The notes: a model not told the origin generated them from the sequence alone. 64,000 nt of DNA from PGYR01 sp034670025 (GCA_034670025.1 JAXMOE010000001.1:620001-684000); one strand, 5' to 3'. Counted from the stretch's first letter, positions 6,958 to 16,529 are shown. Numbers and translations are program-made.

Positions 6958-9030
6958 ATGAAAAAATTATTAACTATTTTACTTGTATTTACAACAATTA
7001 GTGTTGTTAGTGCAGATGATTTTAGAAAAAGGGTATCTGAAAATTCAAATATACCTTTACATAAAGAACATCAAAATATTGATTTAAACAATATTGATGG
7101 AAAGAACAGTTCAATTCAGAGTTATAAAGGTGATTCACTTTACTACATTGGAAATAATCATTTAGTGCATTATGCTTCTGGGACAAACCCTGTAAGTTAT
7201 GATCCTGCTACAAATTTACTTTCAGTTGCTATGGTTTATTTTGATTTTAATGCTACTACTAATAATTTAACTGGTACTAACTTATTTACATTAAACACTA
7301 CTAATAATGGTAGTTCTTGGGATAGTGCTTTTGTTCATAGAGAGCCAAATGATGAAGTAGCTCCTATGTATCCTTCACTTGCATTAAGTAATGCTGCGAA
7401 ATCTTCTGATAGAAGTGATGTTAATTACATATTCTACGGTACAATAAATTATCGTGACAAAGGAAGTGGATTAGAACAAGATGCCGGAGGCGGAGTTTTT
7501 GTTTTTTATTCTCCTGAATTTGGAGGTCAAAACTTTGCTTCGAGATCTGAAGCACCAGAATCTGGTGGCAATGATAATGACCCACAAGAATGGTCACAAA
7601 TAAGATTAAAGTCTGAACCAAATGATGATTTGGTTTATAGTTCTGGTACACTTACAGCTTCTAGTGATGCTAGTCAATACGGTTATTATGGATATTGGGG
7701 TTTTGATTTTGAAAGCGAAGAAATTGTAAGTAACAATCCTGAAGAATGGTGGACAAAACACTTTAGACAGGTAGACTCAAAAACAACTTCTTTTAATGGA
7801 CCACTTCAAGTTGGGAGAGATGACAATGGTAACCTTTATGGTGTAGTCAATAATATTTTTGCAACTGATGAAGATACTAGAACGTTAGCATTTTCAAAAT
7901 CAGTAGATAATGGAGAGAATTGGACTGATTTTACTCAAATGCCAAGAACAACATTGACAGACTTTGTTGCAGAATATAGCGGTTATACTGATTTTAGTAC
8001 GCCTTCTAGCACTGCTTATCAACCGAGTCAACTTTTTGTTAGAGGAGAAAATGATTTTTCTTATTTCACAAGAATATTAATCTTCAATCCTGATGATGAT
8101 GAGCTAACTTTGAGATACTTTATTGTTGATATGAGACACAACAATGGTAATTGGTCAATCAATGTTATTGATGAATTAGAAACTTATGGTCCACCTGTAT
8201 TTGATGAACATGAGTCAACTCAAGGAGATAATGATCCTTCTGGTGACAAATATGACTTAGAAATACAAAATGCTCAATCATATTTATTTGGAAATAACTT
8301 AAAAATGTCAAAAACAGCAGATGGTAGTAACATTGTACTTTACTGGATAGATGGTGTTCCGGGTGAGTTTATGAAATTTGAACCATATAATATTTATTCG
8401 ACAAGAACGAATCAATTAACTGGCGACGAAGAAGAAGTATTTGAACCGATAGATTCTTTACAAGTATTTGATATCTTTGCAAAAGTATATAATGTTGACT
8501 CAGATACTTGGGAAGAAACAAAGAATATGACTAATGATGATCATAATGATTTCTTTTTCCATGTTCCTGACTTAATAAAATCAGTTGATGAAGCACAAAT
8601 ATTAACTTATGATGTAGTAAAGGTTACAAACAGTGCACATCCACTATTTGGAGTTCCTGAGCCAATTAACGAATTGATGTGGGGGCTACCTCCTTATATG
8701 AAACAAGCAACATTTGATGCTAGAAATCCTAGTACCCAAGTAAGTGTTGAGAATACTTTAGATTTCAATGTAGAGTTAAAAAATGCATATCCTAATCCAG
8801 CAGTTAATACTGAAAGTGTAGAAGTTGGATTTACTTTAGGAAATGTTGCATTGATTTCTTTAGATATCTATAATAATGTTGGTAATAAAGTAATGAATGT
8901 AATTGATAACGAGCATGTTAAAAGTTCAACTCATAGTATAAATATTAGTGAATTAAATTCTGGCAATTATTATTATCAATTAACAGTTGATGGTCATACT
9001 TTCACTAAGAAATTAGTTATTATTAAATAG
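6958..9030 (+). CDS. Secreted Asp-box (BNR-like) protein with T9SS sorting domain, copy 1
   Basis: This is a 690-residue protein with a signal peptide ending VSA (about residue 19). Two Asp-box-like motifs of the form S/T-x-D/N-x-G-x-x-W are visible: NTTNNGSSW (to Trp121) and SVDNGENW (to Trp322). They suggest a sialidase-type beta-propeller fold. The last 80 or so residues (AYPNPA to FTKKLVIIK) are a type A T9SS C-terminal domain, so the protein is exported through the outer membrane and probably surface-bound or released. Enzyme activity cannot be predicted; no catalytic set is recognised. The gene downstream at 9199-11280 is a paralog with long near-identical stretches such as GYYGYWGFDF and NNPEEWWTKHFRQV. 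It has its own promoter and terminator. Confidence 0.8.
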   Translation: MKKLLTILLVFTTISVVSADDFRKRVSENSNIPLHKEHQNIDLNNIDGKNSSIQSYKGDSLYYIGNNHLVHYASGTNPVSYDPATNLLSVAMVYFDFNATTNNLTGTNLFTLNTTNNGSSWDSAFVHREPNDEVAPMYPSLALSNAAKSSDRSDVNYIFYGTINYRDKGSGLEQDAGGGVFVFYSPEFGGQNFASRSEAPESGGNDNDPQEWSQIRLKSEPNDDLVYSSGTLTASSDASQYGYYGYWGFDFESEEIVSNNPEEWWTKHFRQVDSKTTSFNGPLQVGRDDNGNLYGVVNNIFATDEDTRTLAFSKSVDNGENWTDFTQMPRTTLTDFVAEYSGYTDFSTPSSTAYQPSQLFVRGENDFSYFTRILIFNPDDDELTLRYFIVDMRHNNGNWSINVIDELETYGPPVFDEHESTQGDNDPSGDKYDLEIQNAQSYLFGNNLKMSKTADGSNIVLYWIDGVPGEFMKFEPYNIYSTRTNQLTGDEEEVFEPIDSLQVFDIFAKVYNVDSDTWEETKNMTNDDHNDFFFHVPDLIKSVDEAQILTYDVVKVTNSAHPLFGVPEPINELMWGLPPYMKQATFDARNPSTQVSVENTLDFNVELKNAYPNPAVNTESVEVGFTLGNVALISLDIYNNVGNKVMNVIDNEHVKSSTHSINISELNSGNYYYQLTVDGHTFTKKLVIIK

Positions 9031-9051
9031 TATTATTTACATATATGATTT

Positions 9052-9084
9052 AAAAAAAGGGGTATCATATGGTATCCCTTTTTT
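9052..9084 (+). terminator. Terminator after Asp-box gene copy 1
   Basis: GGGGTATCAT (9059-9068) pairs with ATGGTATCCC (9069-9078), with two G-T wobbles. An A tract precedes and a T tract follows. It resembles the terminator after the paralogous gene. Confidence 0.85.
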
Positions 9085-9116
9085 AATATTATAACATTTC
9101 TCAGTTATTTATTACA

Positions 9117-9148
9117 TTTGTAAAATATTGCAAAAAAACATATATTAG
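9117..9148 (+). promoter_or_regulatory. Promoter of Asp-box gene copy 2
   Basis: TTTG at 9117-9120 is followed after 20 bases by TATATTAG at 9141-9148, one mismatch from TAnnTTTG. The spacing is the same as in front of copy 1. The start codon lies about 50 bases downstream. Confidence 0.6.
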
Positions 9149-9198
9149 CATCAGAAGTAATTATTTTTAACATATAGTTTAATTAAATGAGGCTTAAA

Positions 9199-11280
9199 AT
9201 GAATAAACTATTGAATATTATACTTGTACTAGTAGTTGTGGGGGTTGTCAGTGCTAGTGAAGTAAGCACAACGAATAATGTTTTATTTGACTTACCACTT
9301 CAACAGAACAATCATTATATTGATTTAGATAACTATGTCAAAAATAGCAGCACTCAGCAATTTGCTGGCGATTCACTGTTTAGAATGACAAATGTTAATT
9401 TAACTCACTTTAGATCGGCTACAACTCCAATAAGTTATGATCCAGCATCCAATCTATTATCTATTGCAATGATAGACTTTATTTTTGATGATAGCGGTGT
9501 CTTTCAAGAAACAGAATTATTTACATTAAATTCTAACGATGGAGGAGGGACTTGGGATAGAAGTACTGTATTTAGAGATCCGAACAAAGAAATTGCTCCT
9601 ATGATTCCATCTATTGCACTGACTAATGCTTCTAAAACTGAAAATATAGAAGATGTTTTGTCAGTATTTTATGCTCCTATTGTATATAGAAACAATGGCG
9701 CAGGAATGACTAATACTGGTGCTGGTGGTGGATCATTTGTTTTCTATTCTCCTGATTTTGATGGTTATTATCAAATAGAATCTGATGGACCTGAATCTGG
9801 TGGAAATGATAATGACCCACAATATTGGAATGTTTTGGGATTATCTACGACATTGGAAAGTGACCACGTAATTGGTTATGGAACATTAGACCCAGAAAGT
9901 GAAGCTAGTCAATATGGTTACTATGGTTATTGGGGTTTCGATTTTGATGAACAACAAACAATTAGTAATAACCCAGAAGAATGGTGGACGAAACATTTCA
10001 GACAAGTTGAAAGTAAAACAACATCTTTTAACGCACCAATAAAAGTAGGTGAAGATAGCGAAGGAACTCTTTACTCAGTTGTAAACAATATATTTGCTAC
10101 AGACGAAGATACTAGAGTAGTAGCAATTTCGAAATCAACAGACAAAGGAGAAAATTGGTCGTCTTTTGAACAAATTCCAACAACAGCAATGACAGACTTT
10201 ATAGCTGAATTTGGAGGCTACACAGATTTTAGTAGTCCAGCATCTACTGCATATCAAGGATCAAGTCAACTTTTTGTTAGAGGAATAAATGACATTTCTT
10301 ATATAACTAGAGTTTATATTTTTAACCCAGATGACGAAGATTTAGAAGCAAGATATTTTATTGTAGATATTAGATATAACGATGGATCTTGGTCGGTAAA
10401 TCCAATTGTTGAGTTAGAAACTTTTGGTCCACCAATGTTTACAGAAGATGAATCCACTAGTGGAGATAATGACCCAAATAATGAAAAATATGATTTAGAA
10501 ATGCAAAATCCTGCTTCTTATGGTTTTGGCTTTGGTAATAGTGTTAGAATTACTAGAACAGCAGATGGAAGTAACATAGTACTCTATTGGATTGATGGGG
10601 TACCTGGTAAATTCCAAACATTTGAACCATTTAATGTTTATACTACTAGACGAAATCAATTAACTGGTGAAGACGAGAAAGTTTTTGAACCTATTGATTC
10701 ATTACAAGTTTTTGATATATTTTCAAAAGTTTATAATGTAGATTCAGATACTTGGGAAGAAACTAAGAATATAACAAGAGATGATGATGCGGAATATTTT
10801 TTCCATATCCCAGAATATATCAAATCAGTTGATAAAGCACATATATTAACTTATGATACTGACATAAATTTAGCATCAACTAGTTTACTATTTAATTTTC
10901 CGGATCCTATAAAAAGACTAATGTGGGCAATTCCACCATTTGAAAGACATGTGGAATATGATGCAAGAAAGCCTGAGGATGCAAAGACTTCTGTTCAAAA
11001 CACTTTAGATTTTAATGTAGAGCTTAAAGATGCTTATCCTAACCCAGTGGTTAATAGTAGTTCTGTTGAAATAGGGTTTACTTTAGAAAAGAATGCAGTA
11101 GTATCTTTAGAATTATTTAATAGTGTTGGTAATAAAGTTTCAACTATTATTAATAATAAATATATGAAAGATAATGTATATAAAAATGTTAATATTAGTG
11201 ATTTAGTATCAGGTACATATTACTACCAATTAACTGTTGATGGCATTACATTTACTAAAAAATTAGTAGTTATTAAGTAA
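9199..11280 (+). CDS. Secreted Asp-box (BNR-like) protein with T9SS sorting domain, copy 2
   Basis: This 693-residue paralog of the preceding gene has the same layout: signal peptide ending VSA, Asp-box-like motifs NSNDGGGTW and STDKGENW, and a T9SS type A domain (AYPNPV to FTKKLVVIK). I chose the ATG at 9199, not the in-frame ATG at 9187. The leader GGCTTAA before 9199 matches the one before copy 1, and the signal peptides then align from residue 1. Conserved stretches include SQYGYYGYWGFDF, NNPEEWWTKHFRQV, ADGSNIVLYWIDGVPG and EPIDSLQVFDIF. These must matter for fold or ligand. The function is unknown. It lies in its own transcription unit. Confidence 0.8.
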   Translation: MNKLLNIILVLVVVGVVSASEVSTTNNVLFDLPLQQNNHYIDLDNYVKNSSTQQFAGDSLFRMTNVNLTHFRSATTPISYDPASNLLSIAMIDFIFDDSGVFQETELFTLNSNDGGGTWDRSTVFRDPNKEIAPMIPSIALTNASKTENIEDVLSVFYAPIVYRNNGAGMTNTGAGGGSFVFYSPDFDGYYQIESDGPESGGNDNDPQYWNVLGLSTTLESDHVIGYGTLDPESEASQYGYYGYWGFDFDEQQTISNNPEEWWTKHFRQVESKTTSFNAPIKVGEDSEGTLYSVVNNIFATDEDTRVVAISKSTDKGENWSSFEQIPTTAMTDFIAEFGGYTDFSSPASTAYQGSSQLFVRGINDISYITRVYIFNPDDEDLEARYFIVDIRYNDGSWSVNPIVELETFGPPMFTEDESTSGDNDPNNEKYDLEMQNPASYGFGFGNSVRITRTADGSNIVLYWIDGVPGKFQTFEPFNVYTTRRNQLTGEDEKVFEPIDSLQVFDIFSKVYNVDSDTWEETKNITRDDDAEYFFHIPEYIKSVDKAHILTYDTDINLASTSLLFNFPDPIKRLMWAIPPFERHVEYDARKPEDAKTSVQNTLDFNVELKDAYPNPVVNSSSVEIGFTLEKNAVVSLELFNSVGNKVSTIINNKYMKDNVYKNVNISDLVSGTYYYQLTVDGITFTKKLVVIK

Positions 11281-11304
11281 ATCAACTACTAAGTAAATAA
11301 AATT

Positions 11305-11337
11305 AAAAAAGGGATATCAATTGATATCCCTTTTTTT
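11305..11337. terminator. Bidirectional terminator
   Basis: A perfect 20-base palindrome (11311-11330, GGGATATC arms) is flanked by six A on the left and seven T on the right. It can stop transcription of the Asp-box gene from the left and of the decarboxylase gene (stop at 11370) from the right. Confidence 0.88.
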
Positions 11338-11369
11338 ATGTTATATTTATCTTTAGGAAATTATAGTTG

Positions 11370-12761
11370 CTAATTAAATAATCGCTCACATTCCTTCTCA
11401 AATATCTCTAACACCTCATCAACTACTGTTTCCGAAATATCAGCATTGGCAATAATGTAACGAATAGACATTATGTCCTCCAAATATACATAATTAAATA
11501 AAGCATCACCATTTTTGTATATATTATCTCTTGATCGCAAATTAAGTTGATTTAATTGCTCTTCTGTCTTATTTCCAGGATTATATCTGAAATTTATATT
11601 ACAATATGTTGTGGGGGCTAATAGCTCCATATTTTTATTTTTATTTATCTTGTCAGTCATATATTGTGATAGCTCATACATTTTGTCTATTCTTTTCTCA
11701 TACCCTTCAAACCCATAATACTTAAACGATAACCATAGTTTTAAAGAATCAACCCTTCTACCACATTGTATTGACTGTTTACCAAGGTCTAAATTATCGT
11801 GTTCATGGTCATGAAATAAATAATCAGATGTATTTTCATGTACTGATTTTAAAAGTTGATTATTATCTTTTAAAAGTATAACAGAGCAAATTAAAGGAAT
11901 TCCCATTAATTTATGAGCATCCCATGATATAGAATCTGAATTTCCTATTCCTTCCAATAAACTCTTATGCTTATTACTAAATGCTAATGCACCACCCCAA
12001 GCAGCATCAGTATGGAACCATAATTTATATTTATTTGCTATTTCTTGCATATCAGATAATGGGTCGAAAGCACCAACCTCAGTAGTACCTGCTGTACCAC
12101 ATACATAAAATGGCCTTTTACCATTAGCAATAGCAGTTTTGATTTTATTTTCTAAATCTTCGGGTATAATTTTATGATTAGCATCTGCTTTTACTTTTAT
12201 TACATTATCCTCACCAAAGCCTAATACATTCGCAGCCTTTTCAAAAGAATAATGTGCGTGCTCTGATACAAAAAAGCATAATTCTGGTAATCTGCTTAGA
12301 CCTTTGCTTTTAATTTCAGGAAACATTGTATTTCTAGCAACAAGCAATGATATTAAATTTGCATTACTACTACCAGTTAGAAATGTGCCATCACCATCTG
12401 CAAAGCCCATTTGCTTAGTCAAAACTTTTATCATATACTTTTCAATCAATGTTGCAGCAGGTGCTGTTTCATAGGTATATACGGATGTATTTCTAAGTGT
12501 GGTAATAAATTCCGCGATTAAACCTGGTGTATTCCTCCCAGCCCAGAGCTGGTTGCTAAATAGGGGGTGGGCAGTATCGACAGAACCTAGAAGATAATTA
12601 TCAATAGATTGATAAAAATCTTCCTCAGAACCGTTGTTTGGCAATTCAAGACCTAGTAAATTACTTAGGTCATCTGGGTCCTTATAATTTAGTACTTTGT
12701 TGTTTTTAAAATCTTTGTTTATCTCACTATCAATAATAGTAAACAGTTTGTCTAAATTCAT
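11370..12761 (-). CDS. Group II PLP-dependent amino acid decarboxylase
   Basis: The 463-residue protein is a fold-type I PLP enzyme of the glutamate/aromatic/sulfinoalanine decarboxylase family. Seen are LFSNQLWAGRNTPGLIAEF near residue 80, TGSSNANL for the phosphate, HTDAAWGGA with the Asp that binds the pyridine nitrogen, and SWDAHKLMGIPL with the Schiff-base lysine. The length fits the family. The substrate cannot be told by eye; glutamate, aspartate, tyrosine and cysteine sulfinate are all possible. There are only about 22 bases between the end of the tRNA-Asp terminator and the start codon. The gene may therefore depend on read-through from the tRNA promoter. Confidence 0.85.
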   Translation of the reverse strand: MNLDKLFTIIDSEINKDFKNNKVLNYKDPDDLSNLLGLELPNNGSEEDFYQSIDNYLLGSVDTAHPLFSNQLWAGRNTPGLIAEFITTLRNTSVYTYETAPAATLIEKYMIKVLTKQMGFADGDGTFLTGSSNANLISLLVARNTMFPEIKSKGLSRLPELCFFVSEHAHYSFEKAANVLGFGEDNVIKVKADANHKIIPEDLENKIKTAIANGKRPFYVCGTAGTTEVGAFDPLSDMQEIANKYKLWFHTDAAWGGALAFSNKHKSLLEGIGNSDSISWDAHKLMGIPLICSVILLKDNNQLLKSVHENTSDYLFHDHEHDNLDLGKQSIQCGRRVDSLKLWLSFKYYGFEGYEKRIDKMYELSQYMTDKINKNKNMELLAPTTYCNINFRYNPGNKTEEQLNQLNLRSRDNIYKNGDALFNYVYLEDIMSIRYIIANADISETVVDEVLEIFEKECERLFN

Positions 12762-12783
12762 AAATCTGATTTTAATTTTATGT

Positions 12784-12816
12784 AAAAAAAAAGCTCCACA
12801 TTTACATGTGGAGCTT
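12784..12816 (-). terminator. Terminator after tRNA-Asp
   Basis: AAGCTCCACAT (12791-12801) and ATGTGGAGCTT (12806-12816) form a perfect 11-bp stem with loop TTAC. On the minus strand it is followed by nine T. The stem begins at the A of the encoded CCA end of tRNA-Asp. Confidence 0.9.
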
Positions 12817-12818
12817 GG

Positions 12819-12892
12819 CGGGACCGACGAGATTCGAACTCGCGACCTCCAGTGTGACAGACTGGCATTCTAACCAACTGAACTACGATCCC
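12819..12892 (-). tRNA. tRNA-Asp (anticodon GTC)
   Basis: The acceptor GGGATCG pairs with CGGTCCC. The anticodon stem CCAGT/ACTGG encloses CTGTCAC (anticodon GTC). The T arm is GCGAG/CTCGT around TTCGAAT, with one G-T pair. Discriminator G73 is the aspartate identity base. A CCA follows directly (12818-12816), unlike the other tRNAs here. With G34 it is a substrate for queuosine insertion by Tgt and QueG, both encoded in this window. Confidence 0.95.
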
Positions 12893-12923
12893 TTTTTTTA
12901 TAATTCCGTTGTAGAATTGAGTA

Positions 12924-12954
12924 CAAACATAGCACTTAGATTTGAAAGTACAAA
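12924..12954 (-). promoter_or_regulatory. Bacteroidota-type promoter of tRNA-Asp
   Basis: On the minus strand, TTTG (12954-12951), 19 bases, then TATGTTTG (12931-12924): an exact consensus match. It lies between the subtilisin gene stop and tRNA-Asp, giving a leader of roughly 25 bases. Confidence 0.82.
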
Positions 12955-12968
12955 GGAAAAAAGCTAAT

Positions 12969-14939
12969 TTATTTCAAAAATATTATTTTTTCTCTCAGTA
13001 CATTATTATCAGTTTTAACCAAGATAAAATAAGTACCTGAATTTAAGTTGTTAAGAGAAATATTTCTTTTAAAGTTACCTGGCCCAAAATCAGATATAGT
13101 TTTAAACATTTCTTTTCCAGAGATATCAAAAATAGAAATAGAGATATTTTCATAGTCAAACAACTTAAGAATTACATCTGTTTTGAAGTCATTGTATATA
13201 ATATTGTGTGCAATTAGTAAATCAGATTGAATAATTTCTAAAGAATCTGTAGATAATTCATCTTTTATTACTCCACATTGAATTAAATCTGATCCATTCG
13301 TTACTGTATAGTAATTGGTTTTGTCAGGGAAATAGAAATCTTTTAAAGCATCACTAATTGTTACCCTTATGTCAAGTTTGTTGTTTAGAAAGTAAATATT
13401 TGGTAAATCAACTATATATTGTTCCTCTCTATTTGTTTTTCTTAATGGGAATTTTTTGATTGTGTTATCAGATAACATTATCTCAATAGTATAATTTAAT
13501 AAATCTTCATCAGGGAATATATAAAAATACAGTCTTGTGAACTCTTCAGAAACCACTATATTTGGATAAGTGATTACTTTACTGCTTGACTTAGCAGATT
13601 CGAAAACGTTAGGTAAACCGTAGCCAAACCTGTTATCAGGATTGTTAAATCTATCAGCTGATTGATACATCCATGATTTTAGAGTAGAAGATTTTACTGT
13701 AGGATGTATAGACTTTAAAAGGGCGAAACTGCCTGCGATAAGTGGTGATGAAATAGAAGTGCCTGCAGTTGGAGCATAGGTACTATCATTAGCAGTTGAG
13801 ACTGCAAATATTTGTGAACCCTGAGCTACAAGGTTTGGCTTCATAACACCTGAAGCGTTTGGACCGTTTGAACTAAAACCAACCAAATCAATACCATTTG
13901 GAGTCAGTGCACCCACTGACACAGAACTGTCTGCATCTGTTGGCGAACTTATTGTTTCTGCTCTATCACCATTATTTCCAGCTGCTATAACGCATATCAT
14001 ACCTAATTCAGAAGCATCATTAACGGCTTTGGCAGCTATGGTTGTATTTCCATCTAAGTCTGAGAAGGGGATAGAAAAGGTATCCAAACTTCTATACCCT
14101 AATGAAGCATTAATTATATCAACACCGTTGTTTTCCATCCAAATAATTGCTTCAGCGAATAAGTCTAATTCGTAATAAGTCTCTGATTTCATATCCTCAG
14201 TTTTTGCTAAATAAACTTCAACATTCGGAGCAACACCTATATATCTACCATTATCATAAGCTGTCACAGTTGACATTACAACTGTACCGTGATTTATTTG
14301 ACTTTGAACATCAACTTCTTGATTTGAAACAATAGTGTCGCGGTAAATAAAATCGTATGTCTTTACAACATTTGTATTTTTAATAGCATTGTGTCTTAAC
14401 CAATCAAAGCCAGTATCTAAGAATCCAAGTCTAACACCTTGACCAGTAATACCATATTGATGTAATTTATCTACATTAAGCATTTTTACATGATTTTGAG
14501 ATAAATTATAATCGAATTTATCACAATTATTTAATTGAAGAGTATTTGTTTCCTCTCTATAATTCTTTATTACTTTCTGAACTTTAGAAACAAATGGGTA
14601 GTTAATTAATTTATAAGCATTTGTACTATCAGAATCAATAACTATATAATTATACCAAGTAAGCTGAGATATAATTTCGATACCCACATTTTCTAGTGAA
14701 TCTAAATAATTTTGATAAATTGGTATATCTCTAAATGATAATATAGTATCTGATTCTAAATTAATCTTTCTTCTTTGGATTGCTTTTTTGTCTAAACTTA
14801 CAAGTATATTATTATAGAGTTCGTTATTGTATTCTAGTACTTGGTTTCCTTTATCTGTAAGGAAAACTCTGTACTTTTCAGATTTTAATGGAGTAGTTAA
14901 TATAATAATAATTAGAAGGCTTAAATAAAATATTTTCAT
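12969..14939 (-). CDS. Subtilisin-like (S8) serine protease with T9SS sorting domain
   Basis: The 656-residue protein has a signal peptide (about 1-20), then a propeptide-like region to about 160. The S8 catalytic domain has Asp175 in LGFLDTG, His217 in NHGTVV, oxyanion Asn322 in AAGNNGD and Ser395 in GTSISSP. The triad is complete, so it should be active. The last 80 or so residues form a T9SS type A sorting domain ending REKIIFLK. The protein is therefore a surface or released protease that digests external or envelope proteins. It stands alone on the minus strand and its start is 45 bases from the divergent SDR gene. Confidence 0.92.
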   Translation of the reverse strand: MKIFYLSLLIIIILTTPLKSEKYRVFLTDKGNQVLEYNNELYNNILVSLDKKAIQRRKINLESDTILSFRDIPIYQNYLDSLENVGIEIISQLTWYNYIVIDSDSTNAYKLINYPFVSKVQKVIKNYREETNTLQLNNCDKFDYNLSQNHVKMLNVDKLHQYGITGQGVRLGFLDTGFDWLRHNAIKNTNVVKTYDFIYRDTIVSNQEVDVQSQINHGTVVMSTVTAYDNGRYIGVAPNVEVYLAKTEDMKSETYYELDLFAEAIIWMENNGVDIINASLGYRSLDTFSIPFSDLDGNTTIAAKAVNDASELGMICVIAAGNNGDRAETISSPTDADSSVSVGALTPNGIDLVGFSSNGPNASGVMKPNLVAQGSQIFAVSTANDSTYAPTAGTSISSPLIAGSFALLKSIHPTVKSSTLKSWMYQSADRFNNPDNRFGYGLPNVFESAKSSSKVITYPNIVVSEEFTRLYFYIFPDEDLLNYTIEIMLSDNTIKKFPLRKTNREEQYIVDLPNIYFLNNKLDIRVTISDALKDFYFPDKTNYYTVTNGSDLIQCGVIKDELSTDSLEIIQSDLLIAHNIIYNDFKTDVILKLFDYENISISIFDISGKEMFKTISDFGPGNFKRNISLNNLNSGTYFILVKTDNNVLREKIIFLK

Positions 14940-14984
14940 TGGGAATGTGTTTTTATTTTAAAATACGAAATAAATTGGTGAAGT

Positions 14985-15707
14985 ATGAGTTTAGTAATAA
15001 TTACGGGTGCGGGTCGAAGAATAGGTAGGGGATTAGCTGTCAATTTTGCTAAGAAAGGTTGGGATGTGGCAATTAATTATAATATTTCTCAGAAAATGGC
15101 AGAAAGAACAAAAATGGATTGCGAGTCTCACGGTGTGAAAGCTAATATTTATCACGCAGATGTATCTGATAAAAATCAAGTTAGAGCAATGTTAGATAGA
15201 ATAGTGAATGAAATGGGGGTTCCTAAAGTTTTAGTAAACAATGCTGGAATATTTCCAGAAAGGACAAAAATAGAAGATATTACAGAAAAGTTAATCGACG
15301 AGACATTTGCAATCAATACTAAAGGAGAATTTTTTAGTTCTCAATACTTTTCGCAACTATGTGACCCTGGCAGTCGTATAGTTAACATAGCATCTTTGGG
15401 GGCTTACGAAGTTTGGAAGGGAAGATTACCTTACCATATATCTAAATCTGCACTTGCACACATGACTAAGGTGTTGTCAGTCGAATTAGCACCAAATATA
15501 TCAGTTAATTGTGTAAGCCCAGGTGCAATAAAAATTCCTGATGAACCAGCTGAAGATTCATCATTGATTTCAGTTGAAAAAATTCCGATGGAAAGATATG
15601 GAAATGTTGATGACATTTTCGACGCAGTTTACTTTTTTTCAACTTCATCAAGTTATATAACAGGTCAAACACTATTAGTCGATGGTGGCTATCACAACAA
15701 GAGATAA
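14985..15707 (+). CDS. SDR family oxidoreductase (FabG/pteridine reductase-like)
   Basis: The 240-residue protein has the cofactor motif TGAGRRIGRG at residues 7-16, NNAG near 86, a serine in VNIASLG, and the active-site YHISK. The ending ITGQTLLVDGGY is typical of short-chain dehydrogenases. The TGxxRRIGR form resembles FolM/PTR1 pteridine reductases, but FabG-like 3-oxoacyl reductases are also possible. The Arg after the second Gly suggests NADPH. It is the first gene of a run with the LOG protein (3-base gap) and the TlpA-like protein. Confidence 0.85.
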   Translation: MSLVIITGAGRRIGRGLAVNFAKKGWDVAINYNISQKMAERTKMDCESHGVKANIYHADVSDKNQVRAMLDRIVNEMGVPKVLVNNAGIFPERTKIEDITEKLIDETFAINTKGEFFSSQYFSQLCDPGSRIVNIASLGAYEVWKGRLPYHISKSALAHMTKVLSVELAPNISVNCVSPGAIKIPDEPAEDSSLISVEKIPMERYGNVDDIFDAVYFFSTSSSYITGQTLLVDGGYHNKR

Positions 15708-15710
15708 TAA

Positions 15711-16529
15711 ATGGAAATAAATAAGAATATTTTAAAAGCATACGAAGATCCAGAATTTTTAAATAGTAGAGAGGCAAGAACTCTTAGAATACTATCAGAA
15801 TACTTTCACCCACAAGCTGTATTAAAGAAGAACAGAATTTATAATACTGTTGTTTTTTTTGGTTCAGCGAGAAGTATATCCTCAGAAGATTATAATCAAA
15901 AATTAAGAGCTTTGGAAAATAAGCAGTCCGATGGGGAAGATATATCTGATGAACTAAAGAATTTGAAAAGGCTGAAATTCACATCAAAATATTATGATGA
16001 CACAGTAGAGTTGGCAAAGAGGGTGTCTAATTGGTCAAAGACTCTTTCAACAGAAAAAAAAGTATATGTCTGCACAGGTGGTGGCCCGGGTATGATGGAG
16101 GCAGCTAACAAAGGAGCTTATGAAGCAGAATTTCAAAACATTGGTTTTAATATAGAACTGCCTTTCGAACAGTATCCTAATCCCCACATAACACCAGAGC
16201 TAAATTTTGAGTTTCATTACTTCTTTATGAGAAAATTTTGGTTTGTTTATCATGCTAAAGCGATAGTTGTTATGCCTGGTGGCTTTGGAACATTAGACGA
16301 ACTGATGGAAATGCTGACATTAGAACAGACTAATGTAATAAGCAAAAAAATTCCAATTGTACTATTTGGTAGTGATTATTGGAACAGGTTGCTTGATTTT
16401 GATTTTTTAGTTGAAATAGGAATGATTAGTGAAGCTGATTTGGATTTATTCAAGATAATAGATGATATTGATGAAGCTTTTGAGTATTTGAAAAATGGAA
16501 TTTCGAAATTGATAAGAGTACAACAATGA
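15711..16529 (+). CDS. LOG family nucleotide-binding protein
   Basis: This 272-residue protein has the LOG/lysine decarboxylase-like motifs TGGGPGMMEAANKGA and PGGFGTLDELMEMLTLEQ. Known LOG proteins hydrolyse nucleoside monophosphates to free base and ribose phosphate; plant and some bacterial ones activate cytokinins. The family is often misnamed as lysine decarboxylase. The N-terminal 60 or so residues before the Rossmann domain, with a charged insert near 60-85, are longer than in the minimal LOG form. The stop overlaps the start of the next gene (ATGA), so they are coupled. Confidence 0.88.
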   Translation: MEINKNILKAYEDPEFLNSREARTLRILSEYFHPQAVLKKNRIYNTVVFFGSARSISSEDYNQKLRALENKQSDGEDISDELKNLKRLKFTSKYYDDTVELAKRVSNWSKTLSTEKKVYVCTGGGPGMMEAANKGAYEAEFQNIGFNIELPFEQYPNPHITPELNFEFHYFFMRKFWFVYHAKAIVVMPGGFGTLDELMEMLTLEQTNVISKKIPIVLFGSDYWNRLLDFDFLVEIGMISEADLDLFKIIDDIDEAFEYLKNGISKLIRVQQ

